Origin: Hyphomicrobium sp. NDB2Meth4
GTDB taxonomy: Bacteria; Pseudomonadota; Alphaproteobacteria; Rhizobiales; Hyphomicrobiaceae
DNA: 64,000 nucleotides
Reading direction: 5' to 3'
Assembly (NCBI RefSeq): GCF_900117445.1
Contig: NZ_FPEJ01000001.1
Span: 362,501-426,500, forward strand
Numbering within the stretch: the stretch's first letter is position 1; each line of letters starts with the position of its first letter. The notes below the pieces were generated by a model. That model saw only the letters and a list, made by a program, of their open reading frames with translations. It did no database searches and was not told the DNA's origin. Below, piece by piece: positions 8,781 through 17,075 of this stretch. A program made the translations under genes and the position numbers.

Positions 8781-11069
8781 CTAGATCTCGATACCTTCTG
8801 CGCTAGCGAAGGCAGAGATACGTTCGCGCATACCAGTGGTGCCCTTTTTCAACAGGTCTTCCACAAGTTTCGACGCGCGGTTCGCATCAAGCGACAGGAT
8901 CATCGTCTTGACCGGACCGATTGATGCAGGCGCCATTGACAGCGACCGGAAGCCGAGTGCGATCAGCACCAGTGCCTCAATCGGACGCCCGGCCATTTCT
9001 CCGCACAGCGTCACGGGCACCTTGTACTTCTCCGAAGCCTTCACCAGCGACTTCAAAGCCCGCAGCGGCGCCGGAGATAGTGGGTCGTAGCGGCTGCCCA
9101 CGCGCGCATTCGTACGATCTGCCGCAAACATGAACTGCATAAGATCGTTGCTGCCGACCGAGATGAAGTCGACCTTCTTCATCAGCGCGTCGAGCTCAAA
9201 TAATAGGCAGGGCACTTCCACCATCGCGCCGACGCGGATCGTCTTGGGCGGCTCACGCCCTTTGGCCAAGAGGATCTGGTGCTCTTTTTCGATCAACTCG
9301 CGCACCGGATCCATCTCGGCGGCCGTCGATATCATCGGGATCATGAGCCGCAGCTCTTGTCCCCCGGCAGCGCGCAGCAGGGCTCGCACCTGCGTGCGCA
9401 GCAACGCCGGGCGATCGAGGCCCATGCGCACCGCGCGCCAGCCCATCGCCGGATTCTCTTCCTTGGGCTGCCGCAGATAATGCAAAACCTTGTCGCCGCC
9501 GATGTCGAGCGTCCGGAACACCACAGGCTTGCCATCCGCGCGCGCCAGCACCGCACTATAGGAATCCGCCTGCCGCTCGACCTTGGGCAGCGTATTCGAC
9601 AGCATGAAAAGCAGCTCGGTGCGGAACAGACCGACACCGTCCGCACCCGACTCTTTCAAATGCGGCAGGTCGACGAGCAGACCCGCGTTGATGTGCAGGT
9701 TCACCCGCACACCATCCGCCGTCACCGCCGGAACATCGCGCAACGCCTTGTACTGCCGTTGCCGACGGGCCAGGAACCGCACCTTGTCGGAATAGGCCGC
9801 GATCACATCCGAAGACGGCCGCAAGTGAACCTCGCCGGTCGTCGCATCGACAATCGCGGCGTCGCCCGCCGTCACGCGTTCGACGACGCCCCGCGCCTGG
9901 CCCACAGCAGCGATGCCCAGCGCCTTGGCAACGACAGCGACATGACTCTGCCCGCTGCCGTCTTCGACGATCAATCCCCGCAACCGCCGACGGTCATAAT
10001 CCAGCAGCTCTGCAGGTCCCATCGTGCGCGCAACGAGAATGGTGTCGGGCGGAAGCGCAGAGGGTGCATCTGCACTGGTGATGCGACCCGCGAGAATGCG
10101 CAGCAACCGGTCCGACAGATCATCGAGGTCACGCTGACGCTCGCGCCAATACGCATCGTTCTGCCGCAACATGCGCGCACGCGTAGAGTTCTGCACGCGC
10201 TCCACCGCAGCCTCGGCAGTCAGACCGCCCTCGACCGCCTCGCGCAGCCGGCGCTCCCAACCCTTGTCGTGTGCGAACATGCGGTAGGCTTCGAGCACGT
10301 CGCGATGCTCGCCAGCACCCGACAGGTGCTCGTGCTCGAACATCTCATCAAGCGACGCGCGCAGCGTCACGATTGCAGCCTCGAGGCGCACCAGCTCCGC
10401 CGCCGGGTCTTCGGCCATCAGATGCGTGACGACGATGCGCGGCTCATGCAGCACAACATGCCCGAGCGCGATCCCATCGGCCATCTTCTCGCCCTGGATC
10501 ACCGCCGAAAGCGATTTCTCGATCTCGATAGACGCGCCCGAGCCCGCCACCGCACCGGAAACGAGATGCTCGGCAACGACCATCGCGGTCGCCTGCAGCA
10601 CCTCGACATCCTCGTCGGAGTATTCCTTCTGCGTGCGGTTCTGGACGACCAGCACGCCGAGCACCTGGCCCGACCGCTGAATCGGTACCGCCAGCAGCGA
10701 GTGATAGATTTCTTCGCCCGTCTCCGGACGATATGAGAACGCCGGGTGGTTCGAAGCCTCTGGCTCGTTGACCGTGATATTGAGTTCCGCGCACCGGCCG
10801 ACGAGACCTTCGCCACGCTTCATGCGCACCGCGTGCACGGCGTCTCTGTTGAGGCCCTCGGTGGCGAACAGCTCCAGAGAGCCGTCCTGTCGCTTGAGGT
10901 AGATCGAGCAGACTTCGGCGACCATCACGCCGGCGATCTGCTTGACGATCTTGTCGAGCCGTTGCTGTCCGTCACCCGGTTCGGACATGATCTCCCGAAG
11001 ACGCCGCATGATTACACGCAGCGCCGGCTCGGATGTCATCACTCGTGGCTCGTCGCCTCGCCTCTGCAT
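8781..11069 (-). CDS. ptsP: phosphoenolpyruvate-protein phosphotransferase PtsP (EI-Ntr)
   Basis: A 762-residue first enzyme of the nitrogen phosphotransferase relay: it takes phosphate from phosphoenolpyruvate and passes it to NPr. An N-terminal GAF domain (residues about 25-165) binds glutamine or 2-oxoglutarate in relatives. Then come the PEP-utiliser N-terminal and swivelling domain with the active histidine in EDGSGQSHVAVVAKALG, and the PEP-binding barrel (LFRTELLFM, GAMVEVPCLLF, SVGSNDLMQFMFAADR, CGEMAGRP). The NPr and EIIA-Ntr genes are not in this window. The start is uncertain between 11069 and 11039. lysC lies just upstream on the same strand, an order common in Rhizobiales. Confidence 0.95.
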   Translation of the reverse strand: MQRRGDEPRVMTSEPALRVIMRRLREIMSEPGDGQQRLDKIVKQIAGVMVAEVCSIYLKRQDGSLELFATEGLNRDAVHAVRMKRGEGLVGRCAELNITVNEPEASNHPAFSYRPETGEEIYHSLLAVPIQRSGQVLGVLVVQNRTQKEYSDEDVEVLQATAMVVAEHLVSGAVAGSGASIEIEKSLSAVIQGEKMADGIALGHVVLHEPRIVVTHLMAEDPAAELVRLEAAIVTLRASLDEMFEHEHLSGAGEHRDVLEAYRMFAHDKGWERRLREAVEGGLTAEAAVERVQNSTRARMLRQNDAYWRERQRDLDDLSDRLLRILAGRITSADAPSALPPDTILVARTMGPAELLDYDRRRLRGLIVEDGSGQSHVAVVAKALGIAAVGQARGVVERVTAGDAAIVDATTGEVHLRPSSDVIAAYSDKVRFLARRQRQYKALRDVPAVTADGVRVNLHINAGLLVDLPHLKESGADGVGLFRTELLFMLSNTLPKVERQADSYSAVLARADGKPVVFRTLDIGGDKVLHYLRQPKEENPAMGWRAVRMGLDRPALLRTQVRALLRAAGGQELRLMIPMISTAAEMDPVRELIEKEHQILLAKGREPPKTIRVGAMVEVPCLLFELDALMKKVDFISVGSNDLMQFMFAADRTNARVGSRYDPLSPAPLRALKSLVKASEKYKVPVTLCGEMAGRPIEALVLIALGFRSLSMAPASIGPVKTMILSLDANRASKLVEDLLKKGTTGMRERISAFASAEGIEI

Positions 11070-11141
11070 AGGTCGTGCCGCCCGGGTGACCCGCCGGAAT
11101 GGCGGGGCTCAGTGCTCGACCGGGTGCGCTGTCTTAAGCGC

Positions 11142-12404
11142 TCAATCCGAATCGAGCCCATAAATGGAGTGCAACGTTCTCACCGCCAGCTCGGCATATG
11201 CCGCGTCGATAAGCACGCTGATTTTGATCTCTGAAGTTGTGATTGCGAGAATATTGATGCCCTTGCTTGAAAGGGCTTTGAACATCATGGCTGCGACGCC
11301 GGCGTGACTGCGCATTCCGATGCCGATCACCGAGATCTTGGCCACGTCGGCCGAGCTCTGCACATCGAACTCGCCGATCTCCGTTTTGGCGCCTTTCAGC
11401 GTCTCGAGCGTGCGAGGCAGCTCGCTGGCCTGCACCGTGAAGGTCATGTCGGTGTGCTTGCCGTCCGGCGTGACGCTCTGCACGATCATGTCGACGTTGA
11501 TGTTGGCATCCGCCAGCGGTCCGAAGATGCGCGCGGCGATGCCCGGCTTGTCCTCGACCTTGATGAGCGTCACCTTGGCCTCGTCCTTGACGTAGGCAAT
11601 GCCGCTGACGACCTGGTTCTCCACGATCTCTTCCTCATCGCAAACGATAGTGCCAATGTCCTCCAGGCGATCGAGACGCACGGGGCTCATCGCCTCGGGC
11701 GCCACGAAGCTGGACAGCACACGAACCCGCATCCGGTGCACCATCGCGAGCTCTACGGATCGCGTCTGCAGCACCTTGGAGCCGAGCGAGGCCATCTCCA
11801 GCATCTCCTCATAGGAGATCTTCGGCAGGCGTCGCGCCTTCGGCACGATGCGGGGATCGGTGGTGTAGACACCATCGACGTCGGTATAGATGTCGCACAC
11901 ATCGGCTTTGAGTGCGACCGCCATGGCCACCGCGCTGGTGTCTGATCCGCCGCGGCCCAATGTTGCAATGCGGCGACGCTCGGGCTCGATGCCCTGGAAG
12001 CCAGTCACCACTGCAACGTCGCCGTCATCGAGCCTGCGCCGCAGCTCGGTTCCGTCGATGCCGGCGATCCGGGCAGACCCGTGCGCAGCCGACGTAGTGA
12101 TCGGAATCTGCCAGCCCTGCCAGGAGCGCGCCTGCAGTCCCATCGACTGCAGCACGATGGCGAGAAGCCCCGCCGTAACCTGCTCGCCCGTGGCAACGAC
12201 GGCGTCATACTCGCGCGCATCGTGCAGCACCGAGGCCTCGCGCACCCAGGAAACGAGCTGGTTCGTCGCGCCGGCCATGGCAGAGACGACCACGCACACC
12301 TTGTTGCCGGCGTCGACCTCACGCTTCACGTGACGCGCCACGTTGCGAATGCGCTCGACGTTGGCGACGGACGTGCCGCCAAACTTCATCACAACAACAG
12401 CCAT
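11142..12404 (-). CDS. lysC: aspartate kinase
   Basis: A 420-residue kinase that phosphorylates aspartate, the first step to lysine, threonine, methionine and diaminopimelate. The N-terminal kinase motif is VVMKFGGTSVANVERI, and the C-terminal third holds two ACT domains (IGIGMRSHAGVAAMMFKALSSKG) for feedback inhibition. The start at MAVVVMKFGG is preceded by GGCGGGA; the ATG 10 codons earlier is less likely. Probably cotranscribed with ptsP (72-base gap) and divergent from ubiG. Confidence 0.96.
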   Translation of the reverse strand: MAVVVMKFGGTSVANVERIRNVARHVKREVDAGNKVCVVVSAMAGATNQLVSWVREASVLHDAREYDAVVATGEQVTAGLLAIVLQSMGLQARSWQGWQIPITTSAAHGSARIAGIDGTELRRRLDDGDVAVVTGFQGIEPERRRIATLGRGGSDTSAVAMAVALKADVCDIYTDVDGVYTTDPRIVPKARRLPKISYEEMLEMASLGSKVLQTRSVELAMVHRMRVRVLSSFVAPEAMSPVRLDRLEDIGTIVCDEEEIVENQVVSGIAYVKDEAKVTLIKVEDKPGIAARIFGPLADANINVDMIVQSVTPDGKHTDMTFTVQASELPRTLETLKGAKTEIGEFDVQSSADVAKISVIGIGMRSHAGVAAMMFKALSSKGINILAITTSEIKISVLIDAAYAELAVRTLHSIYGLDSD

Positions 12405-12611
12405 CGCTATCCCGCCGTGCGGCTCATTCTTCAATGTTGTCTGGATCAGCCCGCTCTAGTCGCCCGCCCGCGCAGCGCGGCCGTCGGGTGGCGCCTAATT
12501 GCCTGGAGTGAACAGGAATCCCGCTTTTGCGGCGTTGTCTTAACGGCATCGCACCCATCCCGCAATATCCGCGTCTTGACATTCTGTTTCGCTCATCGCC
12601 GTATCCCGCTC

Positions 12612-13379
12612 ATGGCTACCCCAGAACACAGCTCCAGCGCCCCTGCCGCGAACCTCGACCCGGTCGAGGTCGAGCGCTTCGAAGCCCTCGCCGGAGAATG
12701 GTGGGACACCGCCGGAAAGCTGCGCCCGCTGCACAGCCAGGGGCCCGCCCGCTTGAGTTTCATCCGCAACGCCCTGGTGCGCCACTTCGACATCAAGACC
12801 ACCGGGTTGCAGCCATTATCCGGCCTTTCTGTGCTCGACGTCGGATGCGGCGGAGGCCTCGTTTCCGAGCCCCTCGCGCGCCTCGGCGCAGCCGTCACCG
12901 GCATCGACCCGACGCACGATTCCATAGCCGTCGCCCGCAGCCACGCCAAAGGCCAGGGCCTCACCATCGACTATCGTACAGCCTCGGTTGAGCAACTCGT
13001 TGCTGCGGGTGAGCAGTTCGATGCCGTCGTCTGTGTGGAGGTGATCGAGCACGTCCCCGACCAGGCCGCCTTCGTAAAATGCCTCGGCCAGCTCGTGCGG
13101 CCCGGCGGTGCCCTCGTAATGTCGACCCTAAACCGCACTTTGAAGTGCTACGCCCTCGCCATTGTTGGCGCGGAATACGTGCTCGGCTGGATCCCCCGCG
13201 GCACGCACGACTGGAACCGCTTCGTCACCACCGAAGAGCTGACCCGCTACCTCGCTGACGCAGGGTTCGCGCCGCCCCAAATGGCCGGCATTATCTATGA
13301 TGTCATGTCGGACACCTGGCGCCTCGGCACCGACACCGACGTCAATTACATCGCCGCCTCTGCTCGAACAGCCGCCTGA
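12612..13379 (+). CDS. ubiG: ubiquinone biosynthesis O-methyltransferase
   Basis: A 255-residue SAM-dependent enzyme that performs both O-methylations of ubiquinone synthesis at the inner membrane. Motif I is VLDVGCGGGLVSEPLARLG; the N-terminal FEALAGEWWDTAGKLRPLH and later VEVIEHVPDQAAFV and IPRGTHDWNRFVT are typical of UbiG. The long open frame starts 177 codons earlier over lysC, but the ATG at MATPEHSSS gives the family length. Divergent from lysC, with about 200 bases between. Confidence 0.95.
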   Translation: MATPEHSSSAPAANLDPVEVERFEALAGEWWDTAGKLRPLHSQGPARLSFIRNALVRHFDIKTTGLQPLSGLSVLDVGCGGGLVSEPLARLGAAVTGIDPTHDSIAVARSHAKGQGLTIDYRTASVEQLVAAGEQFDAVVCVEVIEHVPDQAAFVKCLGQLVRPGGALVMSTLNRTLKCYALAIVGAEYVLGWIPRGTHDWNRFVTTEELTRYLADAGFAPPQMAGIIYDVMSDTWRLGTDTDVNYIAASARTAA

Positions 13380-13407
13380 CGCCAAGTCGGGTTGCAGCCG
13401 CGCCCGA

Positions 13408-13432
13408 GGAACCGCACCCCCCATCGGGCGTT
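13408..13432 (+). promoter_or_regulatory. EcfG-type general stress promoter of the lipoprotein gene
   Basis: Exact GGAAC (13408-13412), 16-base spacer, CGTT (13429-13432). This is the consensus bound by the EcfG/SigT extracytoplasmic sigma factor that runs the alphaproteobacterial general stress response. The gene start is only 19 bases beyond, fitting a short leader. Confidence 0.7.
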
Positions 13433-13450
13433 TCAAAATGAAACGAGCCA

Positions 13451-13750
13451 ATGGGCTTCCCGATGACCGACCACCGCAAATCTAGGCCAAGGGCCTCAAT
13501 CGTGTTGATCGCCGCGGCCCTGGCATCGCTCGCGCTCGGCGGGTGTCAGTCACCGATGTATTCCGGGACGCCCGACGATATGAGCGGCTCCGTCGCCCCC
13601 GCCTATTCGCCGGACACCTACGAGCCACCCGCCAAGGTAGGCCGGGCTGACCAGGACGAGACCGAGCAGCAAGTTCCGCAGGACGACACCAAATATGTCT
13701 ACCGCGGCGGTCGCGATCCCATCACCGGCAAGGCCGAAAAGCAGATGTGA
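13451..13750 (+). CDS. small lipoprotein, unknown function
   Basis: A 99-residue protein with a lipoprotein signal peptide: basic start, hydrophobic stretch, lipobox LGGC near residue 32. The mature part is short, polar and proline-rich (YEPPAKVGRADQDETEQQ, then YVYRGGRDPITGKAEKQM), with no recognised domain. It should sit in the outer or inner membrane facing the periplasm. A second ATG four codons in (13463) is an equally possible start. The exact EcfG-type promoter just upstream suggests induction under general stress. Confidence 0.75.
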   Translation: MGFPMTDHRKSRPRASIVLIAAALASLALGGCQSPMYSGTPDDMSGSVAPAYSPDTYEPPAKVGRADQDETEQQVPQDDTKYVYRGGRDPITGKAEKQM

Positions 13751-13916
13751 CCCACGCGGTCCGGCCCGGGCACGGCTCGAAAACTCCAAAAAGAACACCT
13801 TAGGTTTCGGACAGTTTCCCGCCATCACTCCGGGCAACTCCCGCCACAATGAAAGGGCTACGTCCGCGCTGCGTCGCAGCGGAACCGTGGCCCTTCGTGG
13901 CCATTGACAAGCCGAC

Positions 13917-13945
13917 GCCGCCCTCCACATGTGTGGCGGCTTTTT
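13917..13945 (+). terminator. terminator-like hairpin just upstream of opgG
   Basis: GCCGCC (13917-13922) pairs with GGCGGC (13935-13940) around the palindrome CACATGTG and is followed by TTTTT. It could end the lipoprotein transcript. It lies only 25 bases before the chosen opgG start, so opgG needs a promoter inside or after it, or readthrough. Confidence 0.65.
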
Positions 13946-13969
13946 CAGCATCGAGCTCAGGTAGCGAGC

Positions 13970-15547
13970 ATGTCTCAGGTCAACCGCAGAGAAGTCCTCA
14001 CGACCGGCGGCCAATGGGCCCTCTTGATGGCATTGGCAGGTCTTTCACCCGCGCGCGCAGAGCCCGCGCCGGCGGTTCGCCTTGGCGACCCCGAACCCTT
14101 CAGTTTCGATGCCCTCCGCCAGCGCGCCAAAGACCTCGCTGCCAAGCCCTACGTCGCGCCAGCCGCCGCACCGAGCATCGTCGGAGACGTTGATTTCGAC
14201 GCTGCACAAAAGATCAAATTCCGCGCCGATCGCGAGCTGTTCCCAAATGGCCCCGGCGCTTGCCCCGTGCGTCTTTTCCACGTCGACAAGTACAATCAGC
14301 TTCCCGTCCGCATCAATGAGCTGTCGGACGGCGTTGCACGGCAGCTCATCTACTCGGCTGACAGTTTCGACTACAAAGATCCAGAGTTCGCCAGCAAGCT
14401 GCCCGCCGACCTCGGCTACTCGGGCTTCCGCGTCATGGATGGTCGCGGCAAAGATACAGACTGGCTCGCATTCCAGGGCGCCAGTTATTTCCGTACATCA
14501 GGCGAAGACAACCAGTACGGCGCATCGGCGCGCGGCATTGCCATAAACACTGCTATGCCCGAGCCGGAAGAGTTCCCGCGCTTCGTTGAGTTCTGGCTGG
14601 AACAGCCCAAAGGCGACGCCGCGTTGATCACCGTCTACGCGCTCCTCGATGGTCCGAGCGTCAGCGGCGCCTATAAGTTCACCGCCACCAAGACCCGCGT
14701 ACCGGTCATGGACGTCAGCGCGGAGATATTCGCGCGCACGAACATCGACCGCGTCGGCATTGCCCCGCTTACGTCCATGTTCTGGTACGGTGAGAACGAC
14801 CGCCGCTACGCCACCGATTGGCGCCCCGAAATCCATGACAGCGACGGCCTCGCAATGTGGACTGGCGCCGACGAGCATATCTGGCGCCCACTCATCAATT
14901 CAGAGTTGGTTCGCACCAACTCGTTCCTCGACAAGAACCCCAAAGGCTTCGGCCTGATGCAGCGCGACCGTGACTTCGCCAAGTACGAGGACGACGGCGC
15001 GTTCTACAACAAGCGGCCCGGCATCTGGGTCGAACCGGTCGGCGAGTGGGGCGAAGGTGCCGTGCAGCTCGTCGAGATCCCGACCGACGACGAGATCCAC
15101 GATAACATCGTCGCCTACTGGGTGCCGAAGGAGGCAGTCCGCGCCGGCGATGAATTGCACTTCGGCTATAAGCTTTACTGGCAGAACGACGAGCCCAACC
15201 CGCCCATAAACATTGGCCGCGTGGTCGCCACCTACACCGGTAGTGGTGGCGTCCCCGGTGCTCGCCGCCGCGAAGACCTGTTCAAGCGCAAGTTCGTCAT
15301 CGACTTCACTGGCGGACCGCTCGACAACATGCAGCAGCGCTTCGACGTCGAGCCTGTCGTCACGCACTCGCGCGGTCGCGTTGATAATGCATACGTCGTC
15401 AAAGTCGTTGGCACCGATCGCTGGCGCGCACTGTTCGACTTGACCACCGAAGGCAGCGACCCGATCGACCTGCGCTGCTACCTCCGCCTCGGCGACGAGA
15501 CACTCACCGAGACGTGGCTCTACCAGTGGATCCCTGCGAAAACCTGA
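13970..15547 (+). CDS. opgG: periplasmic glucan biosynthesis protein OpgG/OpgD family
   Basis: A 525-residue protein needed to make osmoregulated periplasmic glucans, where it shapes the branching of the beta-glucan backbone in the periplasm. The chosen N-terminus MSQVNRREVLTTGGQWALLMALAG is a signal peptide with a twin arginine, so Tat export is possible, as for OpgD of E. coli. Diagnostic stretches include PFSFDALRQRAKDLA and FWYGENDRRYATDWRPEIHDSDGLAMWTG. No glucosyltransferase gene opgH is adjacent. Whether it is OpgG or OpgD cannot be told from this alone. It ends 6 bases from a convergent membrane protein gene. Confidence 0.92.
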   Translation: MSQVNRREVLTTGGQWALLMALAGLSPARAEPAPAVRLGDPEPFSFDALRQRAKDLAAKPYVAPAAAPSIVGDVDFDAAQKIKFRADRELFPNGPGACPVRLFHVDKYNQLPVRINELSDGVARQLIYSADSFDYKDPEFASKLPADLGYSGFRVMDGRGKDTDWLAFQGASYFRTSGEDNQYGASARGIAINTAMPEPEEFPRFVEFWLEQPKGDAALITVYALLDGPSVSGAYKFTATKTRVPVMDVSAEIFARTNIDRVGIAPLTSMFWYGENDRRYATDWRPEIHDSDGLAMWTGADEHIWRPLINSELVRTNSFLDKNPKGFGLMQRDRDFAKYEDDGAFYNKRPGIWVEPVGEWGEGAVQLVEIPTDDEIHDNIVAYWVPKEAVRAGDELHFGYKLYWQNDEPNPPINIGRVVATYTGSGGVPGARRREDLFKRKFVIDFTGGPLDNMQQRFDVEPVVTHSRGRVDNAYVVKVVGTDRWRALFDLTTEGSDPIDLRCYLRLGDETLTETWLYQWIPAKT

Positions 15548-15553
15548 TGGGGC

Positions 15554-16150
15554 TTAGGCTGCAGCATCTCGCTGCAGCTTGGTATCGCCATCAAGCGGGC
15601 GCGTCTCACGGCGCGCCAGCCGTACCGCCGCATCCCGTTCTATAGATTCGAGTATAGCCAGCGAGGCGAGCGGCCGGCTCGCTTCGATGGCGCGAGCAAG
15701 TGCCATTAATGCGCCGAACGTCACCACGCCTGCCAGCGCAATGGCGTATTCCCAGTTCTGCCGCGCGCTCTCGAAATCTTCTGACGCTACTGTCCATGCG
15801 CCGGTCAAGGCACCCATCGGCACTGCAATCGACCAGAAAATGACTTGCGCCACGGAAAGCGCGCAAGCCGCCACTATGGACCAGACGAACGCACGCGCAT
15901 TGCCGCGCACCAAGAACGCGTGCACCAGCACGCCGCCCAGAGCGAGCAGCCCCAGCACTCCCACAACCAGCATCGAACGATCGAGCTGCTGCACGACGAA
16001 ATAGTCGTTCGGTTGCATTTGCAGGCGCGACTGCAGCGTCAGCAGATGTCCCAGAACTGGCGTCAACGCCAGCGCGAGCAGGGCTATGGCAACCAGCTGC
16101 ACGGCATCGAGCAGATGCCAGCGGTACCGTGTCAAACGTCGATGCGCCAT
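15554..16150 (-). CDS. integral membrane protein, unknown function
   Basis: A 198-residue protein with four hydrophobic segments: about residues 15-38, 58-80, 86-112 and 135-155, then a charged cytoplasmic tail. The loop between segments 3 and 4 (WTVASEDFESARQNWEYAIA) faintly recalls the DUF1772 (anthrone-oxygenase-like) family, but I am not confident. A near-consensus EcfG promoter lies about 45 bases upstream on its strand, so it may belong to the stress regulon along with the divergent NepR-like gene. Confidence 0.65.
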   Translation of the reverse strand: MAHRRLTRYRWHLLDAVQLVAIALLALALTPVLGHLLTLQSRLQMQPNDYFVVQQLDRSMLVVGVLGLLALGGVLVHAFLVRGNARAFVWSIVAACALSVAQVIFWSIAVPMGALTGAWTVASEDFESARQNWEYAIALAGVVTFGALMALARAIEASRPLASLAILESIERDAAVRLARRETRPLDGDTKLQRDAAA

Positions 16151-16196
16151 GTCCCTCTCCGACAGTCACTCACCCGGGGTGACGGTTGATGCGCCC

Positions 16197-16222
16197 AACT
16201 CGACAGCGACTGACTTAGTTCC
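16197..16222 (-). promoter_or_regulatory. possible EcfG-type promoter (imperfect) of the membrane protein gene
   Basis: On the minus strand GGAAC (16222-16218), a 17-base spacer and AGTT (16200-16197). It differs from GGAAC-N16/17-CGTT by one base of the -10 element. Its placement before the gene starting at 16150, and back to back with the exact promoter at 16275, makes it worth noting. Confidence 0.35.
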
Positions 16223-16274
16223 CGACAGCGCAGCAGTCACGCGGCCAGCGCCCGGGCGTTAATTCCAACCAATG

Positions 16275-16299
16275 GGAACGGGAAGGCTTGCTCGCCGTT
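16275..16299 (+). promoter_or_regulatory. EcfG-type general stress promoter of the NepR-like gene
   Basis: Exact GGAAC (16275-16279), 16-base spacer, CGTT (16296-16299), 56 bases before the start codon at 16356. This matches the consensus of the alphaproteobacterial general stress sigma factor. Confidence 0.75.
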
Positions 16300-16355
16300 A
16301 GCGGCTCGATCCGCCGAGACCACCGGCGCAAACCAAAGCCGAGGAGGCACAAGCA

Positions 16356-16586
16356 ATGGTCGACGGCTTTCATTGGACGCGCGTTACATCCAAGCAGTTG
16401 CGCTTCCTTTACGAAACAGTAACCCTCAACCCGGTTCCCGAGCAGATGTACGCGCTCGCAGCAAAAGTCGACCGCAAGCTTGCACCCGCACGCGACGCTT
16501 CGATTTCGTCTACTGGGATTCTTTCAGGCGACCACGCTGCCGCTGCGGAGCAAGATGCGCTGATTTCGCCGAGGCCCCGCGAATAG
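16356..16586 (+). CDS. NepR-like anti-sigma factor (candidate)
   Basis: A 76-residue protein with a strong ribosome site (GAGGAGG, 16341-16347). Residues about 12-42 (KQLRFLYETVTLNPVPEQM) fit the two-helix core of NepR, where QLR..Y..V...PVP followed by L..KLD is the conserved pattern. NepR binds and silences the stress sigma factor EcfG and is itself captured by PhyR upon stress. The tail after residue 43 is not conserved. The exact EcfG-type promoter upstream and the lone receiver protein downstream both support a role in the general stress circuit. No ecfG or phyR gene is in this window, so this may be a second, accessory NepR. The call rests on motif reading only. Confidence 0.65.
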   Translation: MVDGFHWTRVTSKQLRFLYETVTLNPVPEQMYALAAKVDRKLAPARDASISSTGILSGDHAAAAEQDALISPRPRE

Positions 16587-16603
16587 TTGTTTTTGTGCAG
16601 TGC

Positions 16604-16628
16604 GGAACCACCGCCACTGCACGGCGTT
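16604..16628 (+). promoter_or_regulatory. EcfG-type general stress promoter of the response regulator
   Basis: Exact GGAAC (16604-16608), 16-base spacer, CGTT (16625-16628), 21 bases before the ATG at 16650 and its AAGGAG ribosome site. It is the second exact copy within 350 bases. Confidence 0.75.
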
Positions 16629-16649
16629 CTTCAACCAAAGGAGAACGTC

Positions 16650-17066
16650 ATGAGCACCGTGATGATCTGCGAGGACGACGCCATCCTCGCCGCCGACTTG
16701 GCCCTCACTATCGAAGAAAACGGGCACCGCGTATCGGGCATCTACGCCAACGGGCGCGACGCACTCAAATCCGTCGAGTACCAAATTCCCGACGTCGCCT
16801 TCATCGACCTCGAGCTTAACGATGGGCACACCGGGGCTGGCATTGCCCAGGAGCTGCAGGCGATGGGCGTCAGGGTCATCGTTCTGTCCGGCTACCCGAA
16901 CGTCGGCGTCGGCTTGGGCAACGTTCCTCACACCTACGCTGCCAAGCCGATGAGCAGCGACCTCGTCGAATTTCTGTTGCGCACGCCGAGCGCGCGCCGG
17001 GAAGCTGCGAGGAAGGCAGAGGCCGCTCTCCCCAACTGCCGTAACGTGAGTGGCATGATGCAGTGA
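16650..17066 (+). CDS. single-domain response regulator (receiver only)
   Basis: A 139-residue protein that is a receiver domain and little else: acidic pocket EDD at residues 7-9, phosphorylated aspartate in AFIDLEL near residue 53, and the conserved lysine in YAAKPMS near residue 104. There is no output domain, so it should act by protein contact or as a phosphate sink, like the SdrG-type regulators of the general stress response. Start chosen at MSTVMICEDD because AAGGAG lies 5 bases upstream. Preceded by the NepR-like gene and its own exact EcfG-type promoter. Ends 9 bases from the convergent MFS gene. Confidence 0.88.
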   Translation: MSTVMICEDDAILAADLALTIEENGHRVSGIYANGRDALKSVEYQIPDVAFIDLELNDGHTGAGIAQELQAMGVRVIVLSGYPNVGVGLGNVPHTYAAKPMSSDLVEFLLRTPSARREAARKAEAALPNCRNVSGMMQ

Positions 17067-17075
17067 GGCAGGACG

